The notes beneath the pieces are model-generated. The model had not been told where the DNA came from. It did not search any database and saw only the letters and a program-made list of their open reading frames with translations. This document shows positions 8,497 to 17,879 of a stretch of DNA of 64,000 bases, piece by piece. Made by a program: the position numbers and the translations under genes. The stretch is from Pontixanthobacter luteolus (GTDB taxonomy: Bacteria > Pseudomonadota > Alphaproteobacteria > Sphingomonadales > Sphingomonadaceae): the NCBI RefSeq assembly GCF_009828095.1, contig NZ_WTYP01000002.1, positions 439,001 through 503,000 of the forward strand. Direction: 5' to 3'. How positions within the stretch are numbered: the stretch's first letter is position 1; every line of letters starts with the position of its first letter.

Positions 8497-9387
8497 CTAT
8501 TTTACAGCGTCGAACAGGTTGAGCCGGTTGAAGTTCTTCATCTGCAACATCGTGTGCAGGATCGGATCAGTCGGACCCCCCAGCCGCGTGGGCGTATGCC
8601 CGCAACATCGCCGAATTTCGCGCACCATGTGCGGCTGGTCGAAAAATGCCTCTGCTATAATCGCTTCGGCATGGCCGCTGAGATCCGGCTGTGCAAGCAG
8701 CGCCGACGCCCGGATAGCGCGGTATTTCCGGGCCAGTGCAGCAGGCGGCAGGCCGAAATACCGTTCCACCAGCCGTTCGGTCTGGCGGCGCGAATAGGAA
8801 ATGCTGCCAAAGAGCAGGTCGACATCGGGATTGAGAGAATTGCCCAGCCATCCAAGCGTTTTCTCGATCAGCTCTTCATGCCGCGGGGGCACCGGCTTGA
8901 GCCGCGGGGTCATCCAGTTGAGCAGTCTGTCGCAGCCCTCCCGCCCATCGATATCTCCGGCTCTGTAAGCGGCGTTGGTTTGCTCCGCGAAATCTGACCA
9001 TTCCGGCCCAAGTATTTCTTGCGGAGGAAAGAAGCGGTCGATGTACTCGTTCGCGGGCTTGCCCGTCAGTGACGCCCAGCCCAGCGGGGACAGGGAGGCA
9101 CCAATCGCGTGCCACGGGCCATTGACGGTATACGGAGCCGCCACGGAAAATCCGCTGAGCATGTGCGAACCGCCAGTTACTGGGTGTTCTACACCGTCAA
9201 ATTCGATGGCCCCCTCGCCCCGTGCAAACAAGGCCAATTGCCCCAATGCGCCAGGTTGTTTGTCAACGATGACCGGTTCGTCACAGGCGAAATGGAACAG
9301 TGCCAGCACATGGCGCTGCAATTCCTTGGGCGGATCAACATATTCGAGAGAAAAACGGAGCGGCATGTCTAGATGATTGCGACCCAT
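8497..9387 (-). CDS. AraC-family transcriptional regulator (first of a pair)
   Basis: 296 residues. The N-terminal 180 residues form an effector or dimerisation region without a recognised ligand motif. The C-terminal part from about 190 is a double helix-turn-helix of AraC type (SYSRRQTERLVERYFGLPPAALARKYRAIRA and FFDQPHMVREIRRCCGHTPTRL). It is clearly paralogous to the neighbour at 9596 over both domains. The 207-bp gap between the two genes contains no other gene I can support. Confidence 0.85.
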   Translation of the reverse strand: MGRNHLDMPLRFSLEYVDPPKELQRHVLALFHFACDEPVIVDKQPGALGQLALFARGEGAIEFDGVEHPVTGGSHMLSGFSVAAPYTVNGPWHAIGASLSPLGWASLTGKPANEYIDRFFPPQEILGPEWSDFAEQTNAAYRAGDIDGREGCDRLLNWMTPRLKPVPPRHEELIEKTLGWLGNSLNPDVDLLFGSISYSRRQTERLVERYFGLPPAALARKYRAIRASALLAQPDLSGHAEAIIAEAFFDQPHMVREIRRCCGHTPTRLGGPTDPILHTMLQMKNFNRLNLFDAVK

Positions 9388-9595
9388 CCAGTGTCATGCC
9401 GCCCCGAACATGGCGCAGCGAACACCCGAAGGTTTTCTCGCGCATGTCTGTTGGGAATATGCGTAGACACCTTTGCCCCATCTCCATTGTACCAGAGCGA
9501 CATCGATAGCCCTTATCCCGCACTATGGCGGCGCACAAGCAGTACGAGCAGTCTATTCTTGAGAACAACCTCAACCGATATGAAAGGGCCTCAAT

Positions 9596-10528
9596 TTATT
9601 CGGCCGAGATCTCATTTGACCGGGCGACTTCATCGAATAGCGGCGCTTTGTTGTATCCCTCCGGCCCAAGTGTCTTCGCACTGACTGTGCCTTCGGCATC
9701 GCTGAGCAAACGCGGCGTTTTGCCTGTGAAGTGACGGATTTCCCTGATCAGATGCGCCTGATCATAGAAACCTTCCATTACCTCCGCTTCAATTTCAGGA
9801 GACAGTGACGGTAGAGTCATCAACGTGGCTGACCGTATCGCCCGGTACCGCCTGATGAGGCGCGACAGAGGGCGGCCGAAGAACTGCTTGGTAAGCCGCT
9901 GGACCTGGCGCTGCGACAGCGAAGTATGCACCATGAAATCTGCAGGCTGAGGATTAAAGTTCTCCGTCAGCCAGGCCTGCATCACATCAATGAATTCGGC
10001 GTGGGCAGCGGGCAGCGGCCGCAGCGCCGATACCAATACCTCGCCCAATTTTGCGCAAGCGGCCGCCGGGTCCATCATGCCGTCGGAAAGCCCGGAAGAA
10101 ATCGCGTCGAGCCGGGCCACCACATCCGGCGGCAGAGCATCCTTTGCGGGGACCACCCGGTTGCCCCACTCGTCCATCGGCAAACCGGTCAGCGCGGCCC
10201 AACCGTGGATTTTGAGTGACGCGCCGACCAATTCCATCGGGCCATCAATGCGAAAGGGGGCTGCCTGATCAAGCTGGGTAACAAAAAACGCCGGCGATGA
10301 CTGCGCTACGCGGCCATCGGCGAATCGCAATTGCCCGCTGCCTTTCGTCACCAGCATCAATTGGGGCGAATAGGCAGGCATGATATCTTCGATCACGCTC
10401 TCATCGCTGGCGAACGAGTAGAGCGTGTTCAAATAGCCTGCCAGACATTCGGGCCCCGCCAAGAACGAGAAATCGAAGCTGGATTTTTCCGGTTTGCGAG
10501 CCGTCCCTCGCTCAGCATCCCGGTTCAC
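9596..10528 (-). CDS. AraC-family transcriptional regulator (second of a pair)
   Basis: 310 residues with the same layout as the adjacent regulator: an N-terminal ligand/dimer region and a C-terminal double HTH from about residue 195 (SLSQRQVQRLTKQFFGRPLSRLIRRYRAIRSA and FYDQAHLIREIRHFTGKTP). The GTG start overlaps the stop of the DUF885 gene (GTGA, 10525-10528), so it is probably made from the same transcript as that enzyme. Local duplication is the simplest explanation for the pair. The effector is unknown. Confidence 0.85.
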   Translation of the reverse strand: MNRDAERGTARKPEKSSFDFSFLAGPECLAGYLNTLYSFASDESVIEDIMPAYSPQLMLVTKGSGQLRFADGRVAQSSPAFFVTQLDQAAPFRIDGPMELVGASLKIHGWAALTGLPMDEWGNRVVPAKDALPPDVVARLDAISSGLSDGMMDPAAACAKLGEVLVSALRPLPAAHAEFIDVMQAWLTENFNPQPADFMVHTSLSQRQVQRLTKQFFGRPLSRLIRRYRAIRSATLMTLPSLSPEIEAEVMEGFYDQAHLIREIRHFTGKTPRLLSDAEGTVSAKTLGPEGYNKAPLFDEVARSNEISAE

Positions 10529-12339
10529 TGCTGTGCAGCTATCCAGCTCTCGACATTCTCTTCCATGATGGAGAGAGGCACAGGGCCGCTCTTCAGGATC
10601 GTATCGTGGAAGCCGCGAATATCGAATTTCTCGCCCAGCTCGGTCCGCGCCCGTTGGCGCAGTTCCATGATTTTCAGCTTGCCGATCATGTATGCCGTCG
10701 CCTGACCGGGATAGACCACGTAACGCTCGATCGCCTTACGGATGTCACCATCAGGATTGGGGGTGTTCTCGGTCAGATAGGCAATCGCTTCTTCGCGGCT
10801 CCAGCGTTTGTGATGGATGCCGGTATCCACAACCAGTCGACAGGCTCTCCACAGTTCCATCCCCAGGCGGCCGAAATCGGAATAGGGATCGGTATAGAAG
10901 CCCATGTCCTTGCCCAGCTCTTCCGAATAGAGTCCCCACCCTTCGGAATAGGCGGTTACCCCACCGAACCGCCGGAACGGAGGCACATCGCCGAGCTGGG
11001 TCTGAATCGACAATTGCAGGTGATGCCCTGGCAAACCTTCGTGATAGGCCAGCGCTTCAAGCTCGTTTTTCGACATGTCGCGCAGGTTGTAGAGGTTCAC
11101 ATAATAGGTGCCCGGGCGCGATCCATCGGGTGCGGGGCGTTGGTAAAACGCCTTGCCCGCGCTCTTTTCACGAAATGCCTCGACCGGTTTGATCACCAGC
11201 GGATCGGTGGGGAGCACGCCGAACCATTGCGGCAGAGCTTTCTCCATTTTTGCGATCGCGGCCTGCGCGTCCGCCAGATATTCTTCGCGCGTTTCGTAGA
11301 AGAACTGGTCGCCATTGCGGGTGTATTCGAAAAATTCCTGCAACGTTCCTTCGAAACCGACCTGCTTCATGATCCCCCGCATTTCGCCATGGATCCGGTC
11401 CACTTCGCGCAGTCCGATGTCATGGATTTCGTCGGCTGTGAGATCGGTGGTCGTGTAATTCGCGAGCAGTGCCTTGTAGTAGTCGGCACCGTCGGCAAAC
11501 CTCCAGATACCGTCATCTGTCGGGGCGATGGCCTGCTGACGCTTCATTTCAGCCAGAAGCCGCTCGTACGCAGGCTGCGCCGAACCAGACCATGCCGCCT
11601 GTGCCTGCGCTTCGAAATCGCCTGCGTCGGCAGCGGTCAGTTCAATTGCCGATACTTTCTTGGAGAAGTCTTCCAGGATTGGATTGGCGTCGCCCGAATT
11701 GAGCAGGTTCTCGATGTCTGAAATCACGTAGGGATAGACCCAATCAGGCGGCATCACGCCCGCATCGGCGCGTTCACGAGATTCTGCTGTCAGCTGGTCC
11801 AGTGCCGGGCCAAGCTTCTCGATGCGCGACACATATGCGGCTGCATCGCCAGCATCGGTGACCCTGTGGATGTTGATCAGAAAGGCCGGCAGCTGGCTTT
11901 GCGCGCCATTCATCTGGTCAAAGACGTAGCCGTTCTTGCGATATTCGAACCGGTCCGCGCTGCGCTGGGCCATCGCATCGAACAGGCGGTAAGAAAGTGC
12001 ATCCTGCGCATCGAGCGCGGAAAGGTCGTATTCGGCGCGCATGGCCGCAGCGGTCGATTGCAGCAATTCCTGATCAGCGACCGACGAGGCATCGCTGAAA
12101 TCACCCCAATCGTCATAATCCTCATCACGTATCCCGCGATAGGCTTTCGACAAGGGCGACAGCGCCAATTGCTGCGCATCATAGTTTTCGAACAGCGTCC
12201 CGAGATCCTGGACTTCGGCAGCCGCGGCAGCTCCCATCGGTGCCGCCTGCGCCGAAACCGGTTCCTGATAGGCCGCCGAACAGCCAGCCAGCGCGAACGC
12301 TGGCAGGATACCGAATGCGATGATTGATTTGCGCGACAT
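10525..12339 (-). CDS. DUF885-family lipoprotein, probable metallopeptidase-like hydrolase
   Basis: 604 residues with a lipoprotein signal (LPAFALAGCSA, Cys19) and the DUF885 domain filling the rest. A zinc-type HExxH-like element is visible as ALAYHEGLPGHHLQLS near residue 435, together with the downstream SEGWGLYSEELGKDMG, both characteristic of this family. Members are thought to be peptidases but substrates are mostly unknown. A good ribosome site (AGGAGAAC) precedes the ATG. It is coupled to the AraC gene downstream and is preceded by an orphan terminator at 12438-12474. Confidence 0.88.
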   Translation of the reverse strand: MSRKSIIAFGILPAFALAGCSAAYQEPVSAQAAPMGAAAAAEVQDLGTLFENYDAQQLALSPLSKAYRGIRDEDYDDWGDFSDASSVADQELLQSTAAAMRAEYDLSALDAQDALSYRLFDAMAQRSADRFEYRKNGYVFDQMNGAQSQLPAFLINIHRVTDAGDAAAYVSRIEKLGPALDQLTAESRERADAGVMPPDWVYPYVISDIENLLNSGDANPILEDFSKKVSAIELTAADAGDFEAQAQAAWSGSAQPAYERLLAEMKRQQAIAPTDDGIWRFADGADYYKALLANYTTTDLTADEIHDIGLREVDRIHGEMRGIMKQVGFEGTLQEFFEYTRNGDQFFYETREEYLADAQAAIAKMEKALPQWFGVLPTDPLVIKPVEAFREKSAGKAFYQRPAPDGSRPGTYYVNLYNLRDMSKNELEALAYHEGLPGHHLQLSIQTQLGDVPPFRRFGGVTAYSEGWGLYSEELGKDMGFYTDPYSDFGRLGMELWRACRLVVDTGIHHKRWSREEAIAYLTENTPNPDGDIRKAIERYVVYPGQATAYMIGKLKIMELRQRARTELGEKFDIRGFHDTILKSGPVPLSIMEENVESWIAAQQ

Positions 12340-12437
12340 GATGTTCTCCTCAAAGCTTTTGACGCACTCCTAGGGGCCAAAAGGCGGGTTTGGCCAGAGG
12401 GTTCGTTGACATTGCAGACGCGCTGAAAGGACGAACG

Positions 12438-12474
12438 AAAAAAAAGGGACGGCCCCGTTTCCGGAAACCGTCCC
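12438..12474 (-). terminator. strong intrinsic terminator reading leftward, with no known gene before it
   Basis: On the minus strand a 7-bp G/C-rich stem (GGGACGG/CCGTCCC, 12446-12452 with 12468-12474) with an additional inner GTTTCC/GGAAAC pairing is followed directly by a run of T residues (A-run at 12438-12445 on the plus strand). It would stop transcription coming from 12475-12685, just before the DUF885 gene. Confidence 0.7.
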
Positions 12475-12497
12475 TAAAGTCGAGGAACTCAAATGCA

Positions 12498-12557
12498 TTA
12501 CTGCCAGAGCCCTTCGGGTCGCAGGAGTGGTAATACGCATGGCTGCATGATTCGCAT
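12498..12557 (-). CDS. possible 19-residue leader peptide
   Basis: A 19-codon frame (MRIMQPCVLPLLRPEGLWQ) ends 24 bases before the minus-strand terminator at 12438-12474. A short peptide followed by a terminator hairpin and then an operon is the layout of a transcription attenuator. There is no clear ribosome site, and the two in-frame ATGs downstream are equally possible starts. The alternative is a small RNA that is not translated. Apart from this and the terminator, I see nothing in the 346-bp stretch 12340-12685. Confidence 0.25.
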   Translation of the reverse strand: MRIMQPCVLPLLRPEGLWQ

Positions 12558-12685
12558 TGTATGGAAGCGACAGAATCGACCCCCAAGCGAAAAAACTAGC
12601 GAATTCAACGGTAATACAACTGCAACATTTGACAGAATTCGTGCGGCATCGACATGGGAACGCTCTCTTGCCATAGCGACTCGCA

Positions 12686-13729
12686 ATGCTGTTTCACCTG
12701 CTCAAGCCCGCCATATTCACCCTCGATCCGGAAAAGGCTCACCGCCTGACGGTTGCCGGACTGCGCGCCATGCCTGCCGGGCCAAAGCCTGTGCCAGGCC
12801 GGCTGTCGGTCAATGTTGCCGGGATCGAATTCCCCAACCCTGTCGGAATGGCCGCCGGTTTTGACAAGGATGCGGAGGTTCCAGATGCGCTGCTGGGTCT
12901 CGGATTCGGATTTACCGAAGTTGGCTCAATCACGCCGCGCCCGCAGGAAGGAAACCCGAAGCCGCGGCTTTTCCGGCTGGTGGAAGACCGCGCGGTCATC
13001 AATCGCATGGGATTCAACAATGGCGGGGCCCAAAGCGCGGCCGAACGGCTGAAAAGCCGCCGGACGAAAGGCGGCATCGTCGGCATCAATATCGGTGCGA
13101 ACAAGGATTCTTCCGACCGGATTGCCGATTACGCGCACATGACGCGGATCATGGCTCCTCTGGCGAGCTATCTGGCGGTGAACATTTCCAGCCCCAATAC
13201 GCCGGGACTGCGCGCCTTGCAGGATGAAGGGGCGCTGATCGAATTGCTGGATTCGGTAATCGAGGCGCGCGCAGGCGTCTGCCCTGAGAACGCCCCGCCA
13301 ATCTTCCTGAAAGTTGCACCCGATCTCACACCCACCGATGTCGATGCAATCACCCGGATCGCACTCGACAAGAACCTTGGTGCGCTGATCGTTTCCAACA
13401 CCACGATTTCGCGCCCGTCTTCGCTCCGATCACATCAGTCTGCGGAAACAGGCGGACTTTCGGGTGCGCCGCTTCGCGCCTTGGCGCTCCAGCGTGTGCG
13501 CGATTTCCGGACCGCGACCGGCGGTGCAGTTCCGCTTGTCGGGGTCGGCGGCATAGGCAGCGCCGACGATGCGTGGGAACGTATCCGGGCCGGGGCCAGT
13601 CTGGTGCAGTTCTACAGCGCAATGGTCTATCAAGGCCCGGGCCTCGCCAGGAAGATCACCCGCGGGCTGGAGCGTTTGATGAAACGCGATGGCTTCTCGG
13701 CCATTGCCGAGGCTGTCGGAACAGAATAG
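12686..13729 (+). CDS. pyrD: PyrD, quinone-dependent dihydroorotate dehydrogenase
   Basis: 347 residues of class 2 DHODH, the membrane-associated enzyme that oxidises dihydroorotate to orotate with a quinone in pyrimidine synthesis. Motifs are the N-terminal amphipathic segment (LFHLLKPAIFTLDPEKAH), NPVGMAAGFDKDAEV (near residue 52), NRMGFNNGGA (near 108), the catalytic-serine loop NISSPNTPGLR (near 164) and the FMN phosphate site VGVGGI (near 288). The stop is 11 bases before the ggt start, so the two may be co-transcribed. Confidence 0.96.
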   Translation: MLFHLLKPAIFTLDPEKAHRLTVAGLRAMPAGPKPVPGRLSVNVAGIEFPNPVGMAAGFDKDAEVPDALLGLGFGFTEVGSITPRPQEGNPKPRLFRLVEDRAVINRMGFNNGGAQSAAERLKSRRTKGGIVGINIGANKDSSDRIADYAHMTRIMAPLASYLAVNISSPNTPGLRALQDEGALIELLDSVIEARAGVCPENAPPIFLKVAPDLTPTDVDAITRIALDKNLGALIVSNTTISRPSSLRSHQSAETGGLSGAPLRALALQRVRDFRTATGGAVPLVGVGGIGSADDAWERIRAGASLVQFYSAMVYQGPGLARKITRGLERLMKRDGFSAIAEAVGTE

Positions 13730-13739
13730 CGCTGCTGGA

Positions 13740-15491
13740 ATGAAAACGTTGAAGAACGCATCGCGGATGGCGGCCCTGTTCCTGACCGGTACGCTGCTGA
13801 GCGCCTGTACCGCTGTACAAACCGGCCAGACCGCAGTTGAAAGTGCTGCCCCAGCTGCCCCTCAAATTCTAGCCCAGGGCGCCGTGAGCGCAGCCGATCC
13901 GCGCGCGCAGGCCGCTGGTGAAGCTATGCTGGCACAGGGCGGAACGGCGACCGATGCCGCGATTGCCACTATGCTGGCGCTCAGCGTGGTCGAACCGCAA
14001 AGTTCCGGCATTGGCGGTGGCGGTTTCATGATCCGCGGTACCAGCGATGGCGAGGTCATGAGTTTCGACGGCCGCGAAACCGCCCCGGCGGGCGCAGTGC
14101 CGGAATGGTTCATGGACGAGAACGGTGAACTGCTGAGTTACCGCGAGTCTGTGCTTAGCGGGCTGAGCATCGGCGTGCCGGGCAATATTGCCATGGCTGC
14201 AAAGGCGCATGGCCAGCACGGAAAGCTGGCATGGTCCGCGCTGTTCGAACCGGCGATCAAACTGGCCGGTGAAGGTTTCGTCATGAACCGCCGGCTCAAC
14301 GCCTCGCTCGACGGTTCGCTGGAACGCGCCGGCCGCTCGCCGGAAGCTCGCGCGCTGTTTTTCGATGCGCAGGGCAATCCGAAGCCGGTCGGAACGCTGA
14401 TCAGAAACCCCGAAATGGCAAAGACCCTTCGGGCCATCGCGGCTGAAGGACCGGAGGCGTTCTATGGTGCAGACGCAGCAGAGAAGCTCGCACAGACGGT
14501 GAAGGTAGACACACCGCGCTCCGGCGCGATGACCCGCGACGACGTCATGGGTTATGAAAGCAAGGCGCGCACCGCAGTCTGCGGAATGTACCGTGAATAC
14601 CGGATCTGCGGAATGGGCCCGCCATCATCGGGCGGCGTTGCCGTGCTGCAGATCCTCGGCCAGCTGGAGCGCTTCGACCTTTCTGCGCTCGGCCCGGACA
14701 GTGCAGTGACATGGCACCTGTTTCTCGAATCCCAGCGCCTCGCCTATGCTGACCGCGAATTGTACCTCGCCGATAGCGATTTCGTCAGTGTCCCCGTGAA
14801 CGGGCTGCTGGATGCGGACTATATTGCCGGGCGCAGCGCGCTGATCTCTGCCGATAAGGCGATGGACAGCGCCGCGCCGGGAACTCCGCCAGGCTTCACA
14901 GCTGCCCGCGCCGATGGGGATGAACCAACCGAAAACGGCACCTCGCATCTGGCCGCGATCGACAGCGCCGGCACCATGGTCAGCTATACCTCCACGGTAG
15001 AGGGGCCATTTGGTTCGGGCCTGTTCCACGGCGGTTTCTATCTCAACAACGAATTGACCGATTTCAGCCGCTCGCCAATGGTGGACGGCAAGCCGGTGGC
15101 CAACCGCGTCGAAGGTGGCAAGCGTCCGCGCAGTTCAATGGCGCCAAGTGTGATTTACGACCCGCAGGGTAGGCCAATGGCCGCAATCGGTGCCGCCGGC
15201 GGATCGACCATTCCAGTGCAAACCGCGCGCGCCATCATCGGCATAATTGACTTCGGGCTGGAGCTGGAGGATGCACTCGGGCTGCCGCTGCTGATGGCTT
15301 ACGGCGACAATGTTCTGATCGAGGAAGGCACCTGGTTTGAAACCCGCGTGGACGAATTCAAGGCGCTGGGGCACGCCAAGATCGGCGCGCGCAAGCCGCC
15401 GCTTAAGGCTGGCGGGATTCTTTGGAACGATGGGAACTGGGTTTCGGCCCGCGACCCGCGTTTGAACGGGATGCTGGAAACCACGCCTTGA
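13740..15491 (+). CDS. ggt: gamma-glutamyltransferase, lipoprotein form
   Basis: 583 residues from the ATG at 13740; an in-frame ATG at 13689 lies inside pyrD and would bury the signal peptide. A lipobox-like LLSACT puts the enzyme in the periplasm or on a membrane. It cleaves gamma-glutamyl bonds such as those of glutathione. The self-processing nucleophile is Thr401 in ENGTSHLAAID, followed by the glycine-rich GPFGSGLF and later KRPRSSMAPS. A SIGGGGFM-like segment near residue 88 is also typical of the family. Confidence 0.94.
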   Translation: MKTLKNASRMAALFLTGTLLSACTAVQTGQTAVESAAPAAPQILAQGAVSAADPRAQAAGEAMLAQGGTATDAAIATMLALSVVEPQSSGIGGGGFMIRGTSDGEVMSFDGRETAPAGAVPEWFMDENGELLSYRESVLSGLSIGVPGNIAMAAKAHGQHGKLAWSALFEPAIKLAGEGFVMNRRLNASLDGSLERAGRSPEARALFFDAQGNPKPVGTLIRNPEMAKTLRAIAAEGPEAFYGADAAEKLAQTVKVDTPRSGAMTRDDVMGYESKARTAVCGMYREYRICGMGPPSSGGVAVLQILGQLERFDLSALGPDSAVTWHLFLESQRLAYADRELYLADSDFVSVPVNGLLDADYIAGRSALISADKAMDSAAPGTPPGFTAARADGDEPTENGTSHLAAIDSAGTMVSYTSTVEGPFGSGLFHGGFYLNNELTDFSRSPMVDGKPVANRVEGGKRPRSSMAPSVIYDPQGRPMAAIGAAGGSTIPVQTARAIIGIIDFGLELEDALGLPLLMAYGDNVLIEEGTWFETRVDEFKALGHAKIGARKPPLKAGGILWNDGNWVSARDPRLNGMLETTP

Positions 15492-15590
15492 ATGCGGCGC
15501 GGGTTGCCGCGATGCGATTGGCAGCCTAAATCGAAAAAACCGGTTTCAACGCACAAGAATGCGGAAACTTTATTGGGTGAGGAGCGCATT

Positions 15591-17396
15591 TTGCAGCTAG
15601 CCGACGTGGATACGGCCAATAGTCTGGTCGAACTTTTCTTCAGCCGCGCAGACGAGAAAGGCGAGCTGCCTTTCCTCGGCGCGAAGCGTGACGGGGAATG
15701 GCGAACGATAAGCTGGCGCGAAGCCGCTGAACGGGTCAGCCTGCTGGCCGAAAGCCTCCGCCGGATCGGTATGAAGGACGGCGACCGGGTCATGCTGGTG
15801 TCAGAGAACCGCCCCGAATGGTGCATCGCTGATCTGGCGATCATGGCCGCGGGATGCATCACCGTGCCTGCCTACACCACCAATACCGAACGCGACCATG
15901 TTCATATCCTCGACAATTCGGGCGCACGGGCAGTGTTCGTTTCGACGGAAAAACTGCTTAAGCCGCTGCACCCTGCACTGCTTGCGTCGGGCGTCGCCGA
16001 ACACGTTATCGGGATTGAGGACCTGCACCGCCACCAGTCGGGCAGCTTCGATTATCACGACTGGGATGCAATGCTGCAAGGCGACCCCGCCGAAGCGCGC
16101 GCCGCAGTCGAGAAACGATTGGAAGGCATCAGGCGAGATACGACCGCCTGCATCATTTATACCAGCGGCACCGGCGGCGCACCGCGCGGCGTGTTGCAGC
16201 ACCACGGTGCGATTTTGTGCAATGCAGCGGGCGCGGCGGATATCCTCGCAACCGATTTCGGCCTGGACGAGGAAGAACGCTTCCTCAGCTTCCTGCCCCT
16301 CAGCCATGCCTATGAGCACACCGGCGGGCAGTATTTGCCGATCGCTGTCGGCGCGCAGATTTATTATTCCGAAGGGCTGGAGAAACTCGCCAGCAATATT
16401 GAGGAAACCCGGCCGACAATCATGGTCGTGGTCCCGCGCCTGTTCGAAGTGCTGCGCACGCGGATCATGAAGCAGATCGAAAAGCAGGGCAAAGCCGCCA
16501 ATTTCATGATGGACCGCGCCCTTTCCATTGGCGAACACAAGGCCAGCGGGAAAATGCGCCTGCGCGACAGGCCGATGAATTTCGTCCTCGAGAAAGCACT
16601 ACGCCCCAAGATCCGCCAGAAATTCGGCGGCAGGGTAAAAGCGATGGTATCGGGCGGCGCGCCGCTGAACCCCGATGTCGGGATTTTTTTCGAAGCGATG
16701 GGGCTGACCATGCTGCAGGGCTACGGCCAGACAGAGGCTGGCCCGGTTATCAGCTGCAACCGTCCCGCCGCCGGGATCGCGATGGACACCGTCGGCCCGC
16801 CGATGAAGGGCGTGGAAGTCAAGATTGCCGATGACGGCGAGATTCTGGTTCGCGGCGAACTGGTGATGCACGGTTATTGGCAGAACGACGGCGAAACCGC
16901 GCGCGCAATCCAGAATGGCTGGCTGCACACGGGCGATATCGGCCATCTGGATGACAAGGGCCGGATCAAGATTACCGACCGCAAGAAAGACATGATTGTC
17001 AACGACAAGGGCGACAATGTCGCGCCGCAAAAGATCGAAGGAATGCTGACACTGCAGCCCGAGATTGCGCAGGCGATGGTGAGCGGTGACAAGCGGCCCT
17101 ATATCGTCGGGCTGATCGTGCCGGATGCAGAATGGGCGCTGGAATGGGCGCGGGCAAATGACGAAAAGTTCGATCTGGTGCAGTTGCAGCAGCTTCCGGC
17201 ATTCCGCAGCGCCGTTAGCGACGCGATTGCACGGGTGAACAAGGATTTGTCCGTGGTGGAGAAAGTGCGCCAGTTCACCTTTGCCGACGAAGCGTTCTCG
17301 ATCGAGAACGAAGAAATGACCCCAAGCATGAAAATCCGCCGCCACAAGATCCGCGAACGGTACCAGGAACAGCTGAACGGGCTGTATCGGGGCTAA
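15591..17396 (+). CDS. long-chain acyl-CoA ligase (AMP-forming)
   Basis: 601 residues of the acyl-adenylate-forming superfamily. It would activate fatty acids to acyl-CoA. The P-loop-like motif is IIYTSGTGGAPRG near residue 187 (usual form TSGTTGxPKG, so Gly replaces Thr at the sixth position). Further motifs are MLQGYGQTEAGPV near 374 and HTGDIGHLDDKGRIKITDRKKD near 444-465. The TTG at 15591 is chosen because a good ribosome site (GGTGAGGAG, ending 6 bases before) precedes it; an ATG at 15492 directly after the ggt stop lacks one and adds 33 unlikely residues. Its TAA overlaps the stop of the converging gene. Confidence 0.9.
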   Translation: MQLADVDTANSLVELFFSRADEKGELPFLGAKRDGEWRTISWREAAERVSLLAESLRRIGMKDGDRVMLVSENRPEWCIADLAIMAAGCITVPAYTTNTERDHVHILDNSGARAVFVSTEKLLKPLHPALLASGVAEHVIGIEDLHRHQSGSFDYHDWDAMLQGDPAEARAAVEKRLEGIRRDTTACIIYTSGTGGAPRGVLQHHGAILCNAAGAADILATDFGLDEEERFLSFLPLSHAYEHTGGQYLPIAVGAQIYYSEGLEKLASNIEETRPTIMVVVPRLFEVLRTRIMKQIEKQGKAANFMMDRALSIGEHKASGKMRLRDRPMNFVLEKALRPKIRQKFGGRVKAMVSGGAPLNPDVGIFFEAMGLTMLQGYGQTEAGPVISCNRPAAGIAMDTVGPPMKGVEVKIADDGEILVRGELVMHGYWQNDGETARAIQNGWLHTGDIGHLDDKGRIKITDRKKDMIVNDKGDNVAPQKIEGMLTLQPEIAQAMVSGDKRPYIVGLIVPDAEWALEWARANDEKFDLVQLQQLPAFRSAVSDAIARVNKDLSVVEKVRQFTFADEAFSIENEEMTPSMKIRRHKIRERYQEQLNGLYRG

Positions 17397-17869
17397 GCTA
17401 CCGCCTTCTTCAACAGCTCCAGCTCCTCGATTAAAGGCGTCCGTTCAGCGCGGAGAGTTTGGAGGAATGCCTCAGTCTGAGCCTTGCTATAAAGCCTGGA
17501 ATCCTGAACCCGGACACCTTTCTTTATTTGAACAACTTCATTGATCAGCACCCATTCGCCCTCCGGGACCGCGCGAATTGTAAAACATCCGTGCACGAAC
17601 TCATTACGTTCTCGTTCTCGCAGAGACCAACGATCCAGGCGCGCTGCCAGCTTTTTGCAATTTGGATCGTTGGATTTGCGCAACCAATCTCTGAGGTGTC
17701 GTGTTCGGCTCCCGGCTGTATCTGTAAGCTTTATTTGATCGGCACCCTTGATTGAGGAGAAGTGCTCGATCGCTGAAATAACGGCCCGCTCGACCCGTGC
17801 AAAATTGTCGAGGCATTGTCCTCGCCAATGGTTCACCTCTGCAATGTTTTTCTGGTTGTCAGTAGTCAT
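17393..17869 (-). CDS. hypothetical protein
   Basis: 158 residues, mainly helical and charged, with no signal peptide or membrane segment. A central conserved-looking stretch (RSLRERERNEFVHG) resembles the RNExxH-like helix of small helical families that include some antitoxin or abortive-infection related proteins, but I do not recognise a family. The stop overlaps the acyl-CoA ligase stop on the other strand (CTAA). The DNA appears less GC-rich than the neighbours, so recent acquisition is possible. Confidence 0.6.
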   Translation of the reverse strand: MTTDNQKNIAEVNHWRGQCLDNFARVERAVISAIEHFSSIKGADQIKLTDTAGSRTRHLRDWLRKSNDPNCKKLAARLDRWSLRERERNEFVHGCFTIRAVPEGEWVLINEVVQIKKGVRVQDSRLYSKAQTEAFLQTLRAERTPLIEELELLKKAVA

Positions 17870-17879
17870 GACAACTCAA

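Noticed and set aside
10606-11721. 371-codon plus-strand frame opposite the DUF885 gene
   Set aside because: Shadow of a gene with clear family motifs; no independent ribosome site or domain.
15492-15590. ATG start of the acyl-CoA ligase directly after the ggt stop
   Set aside because: No ribosome site in front and the added 33 residues look non-coding; the TTG at 15591 has a strong site.
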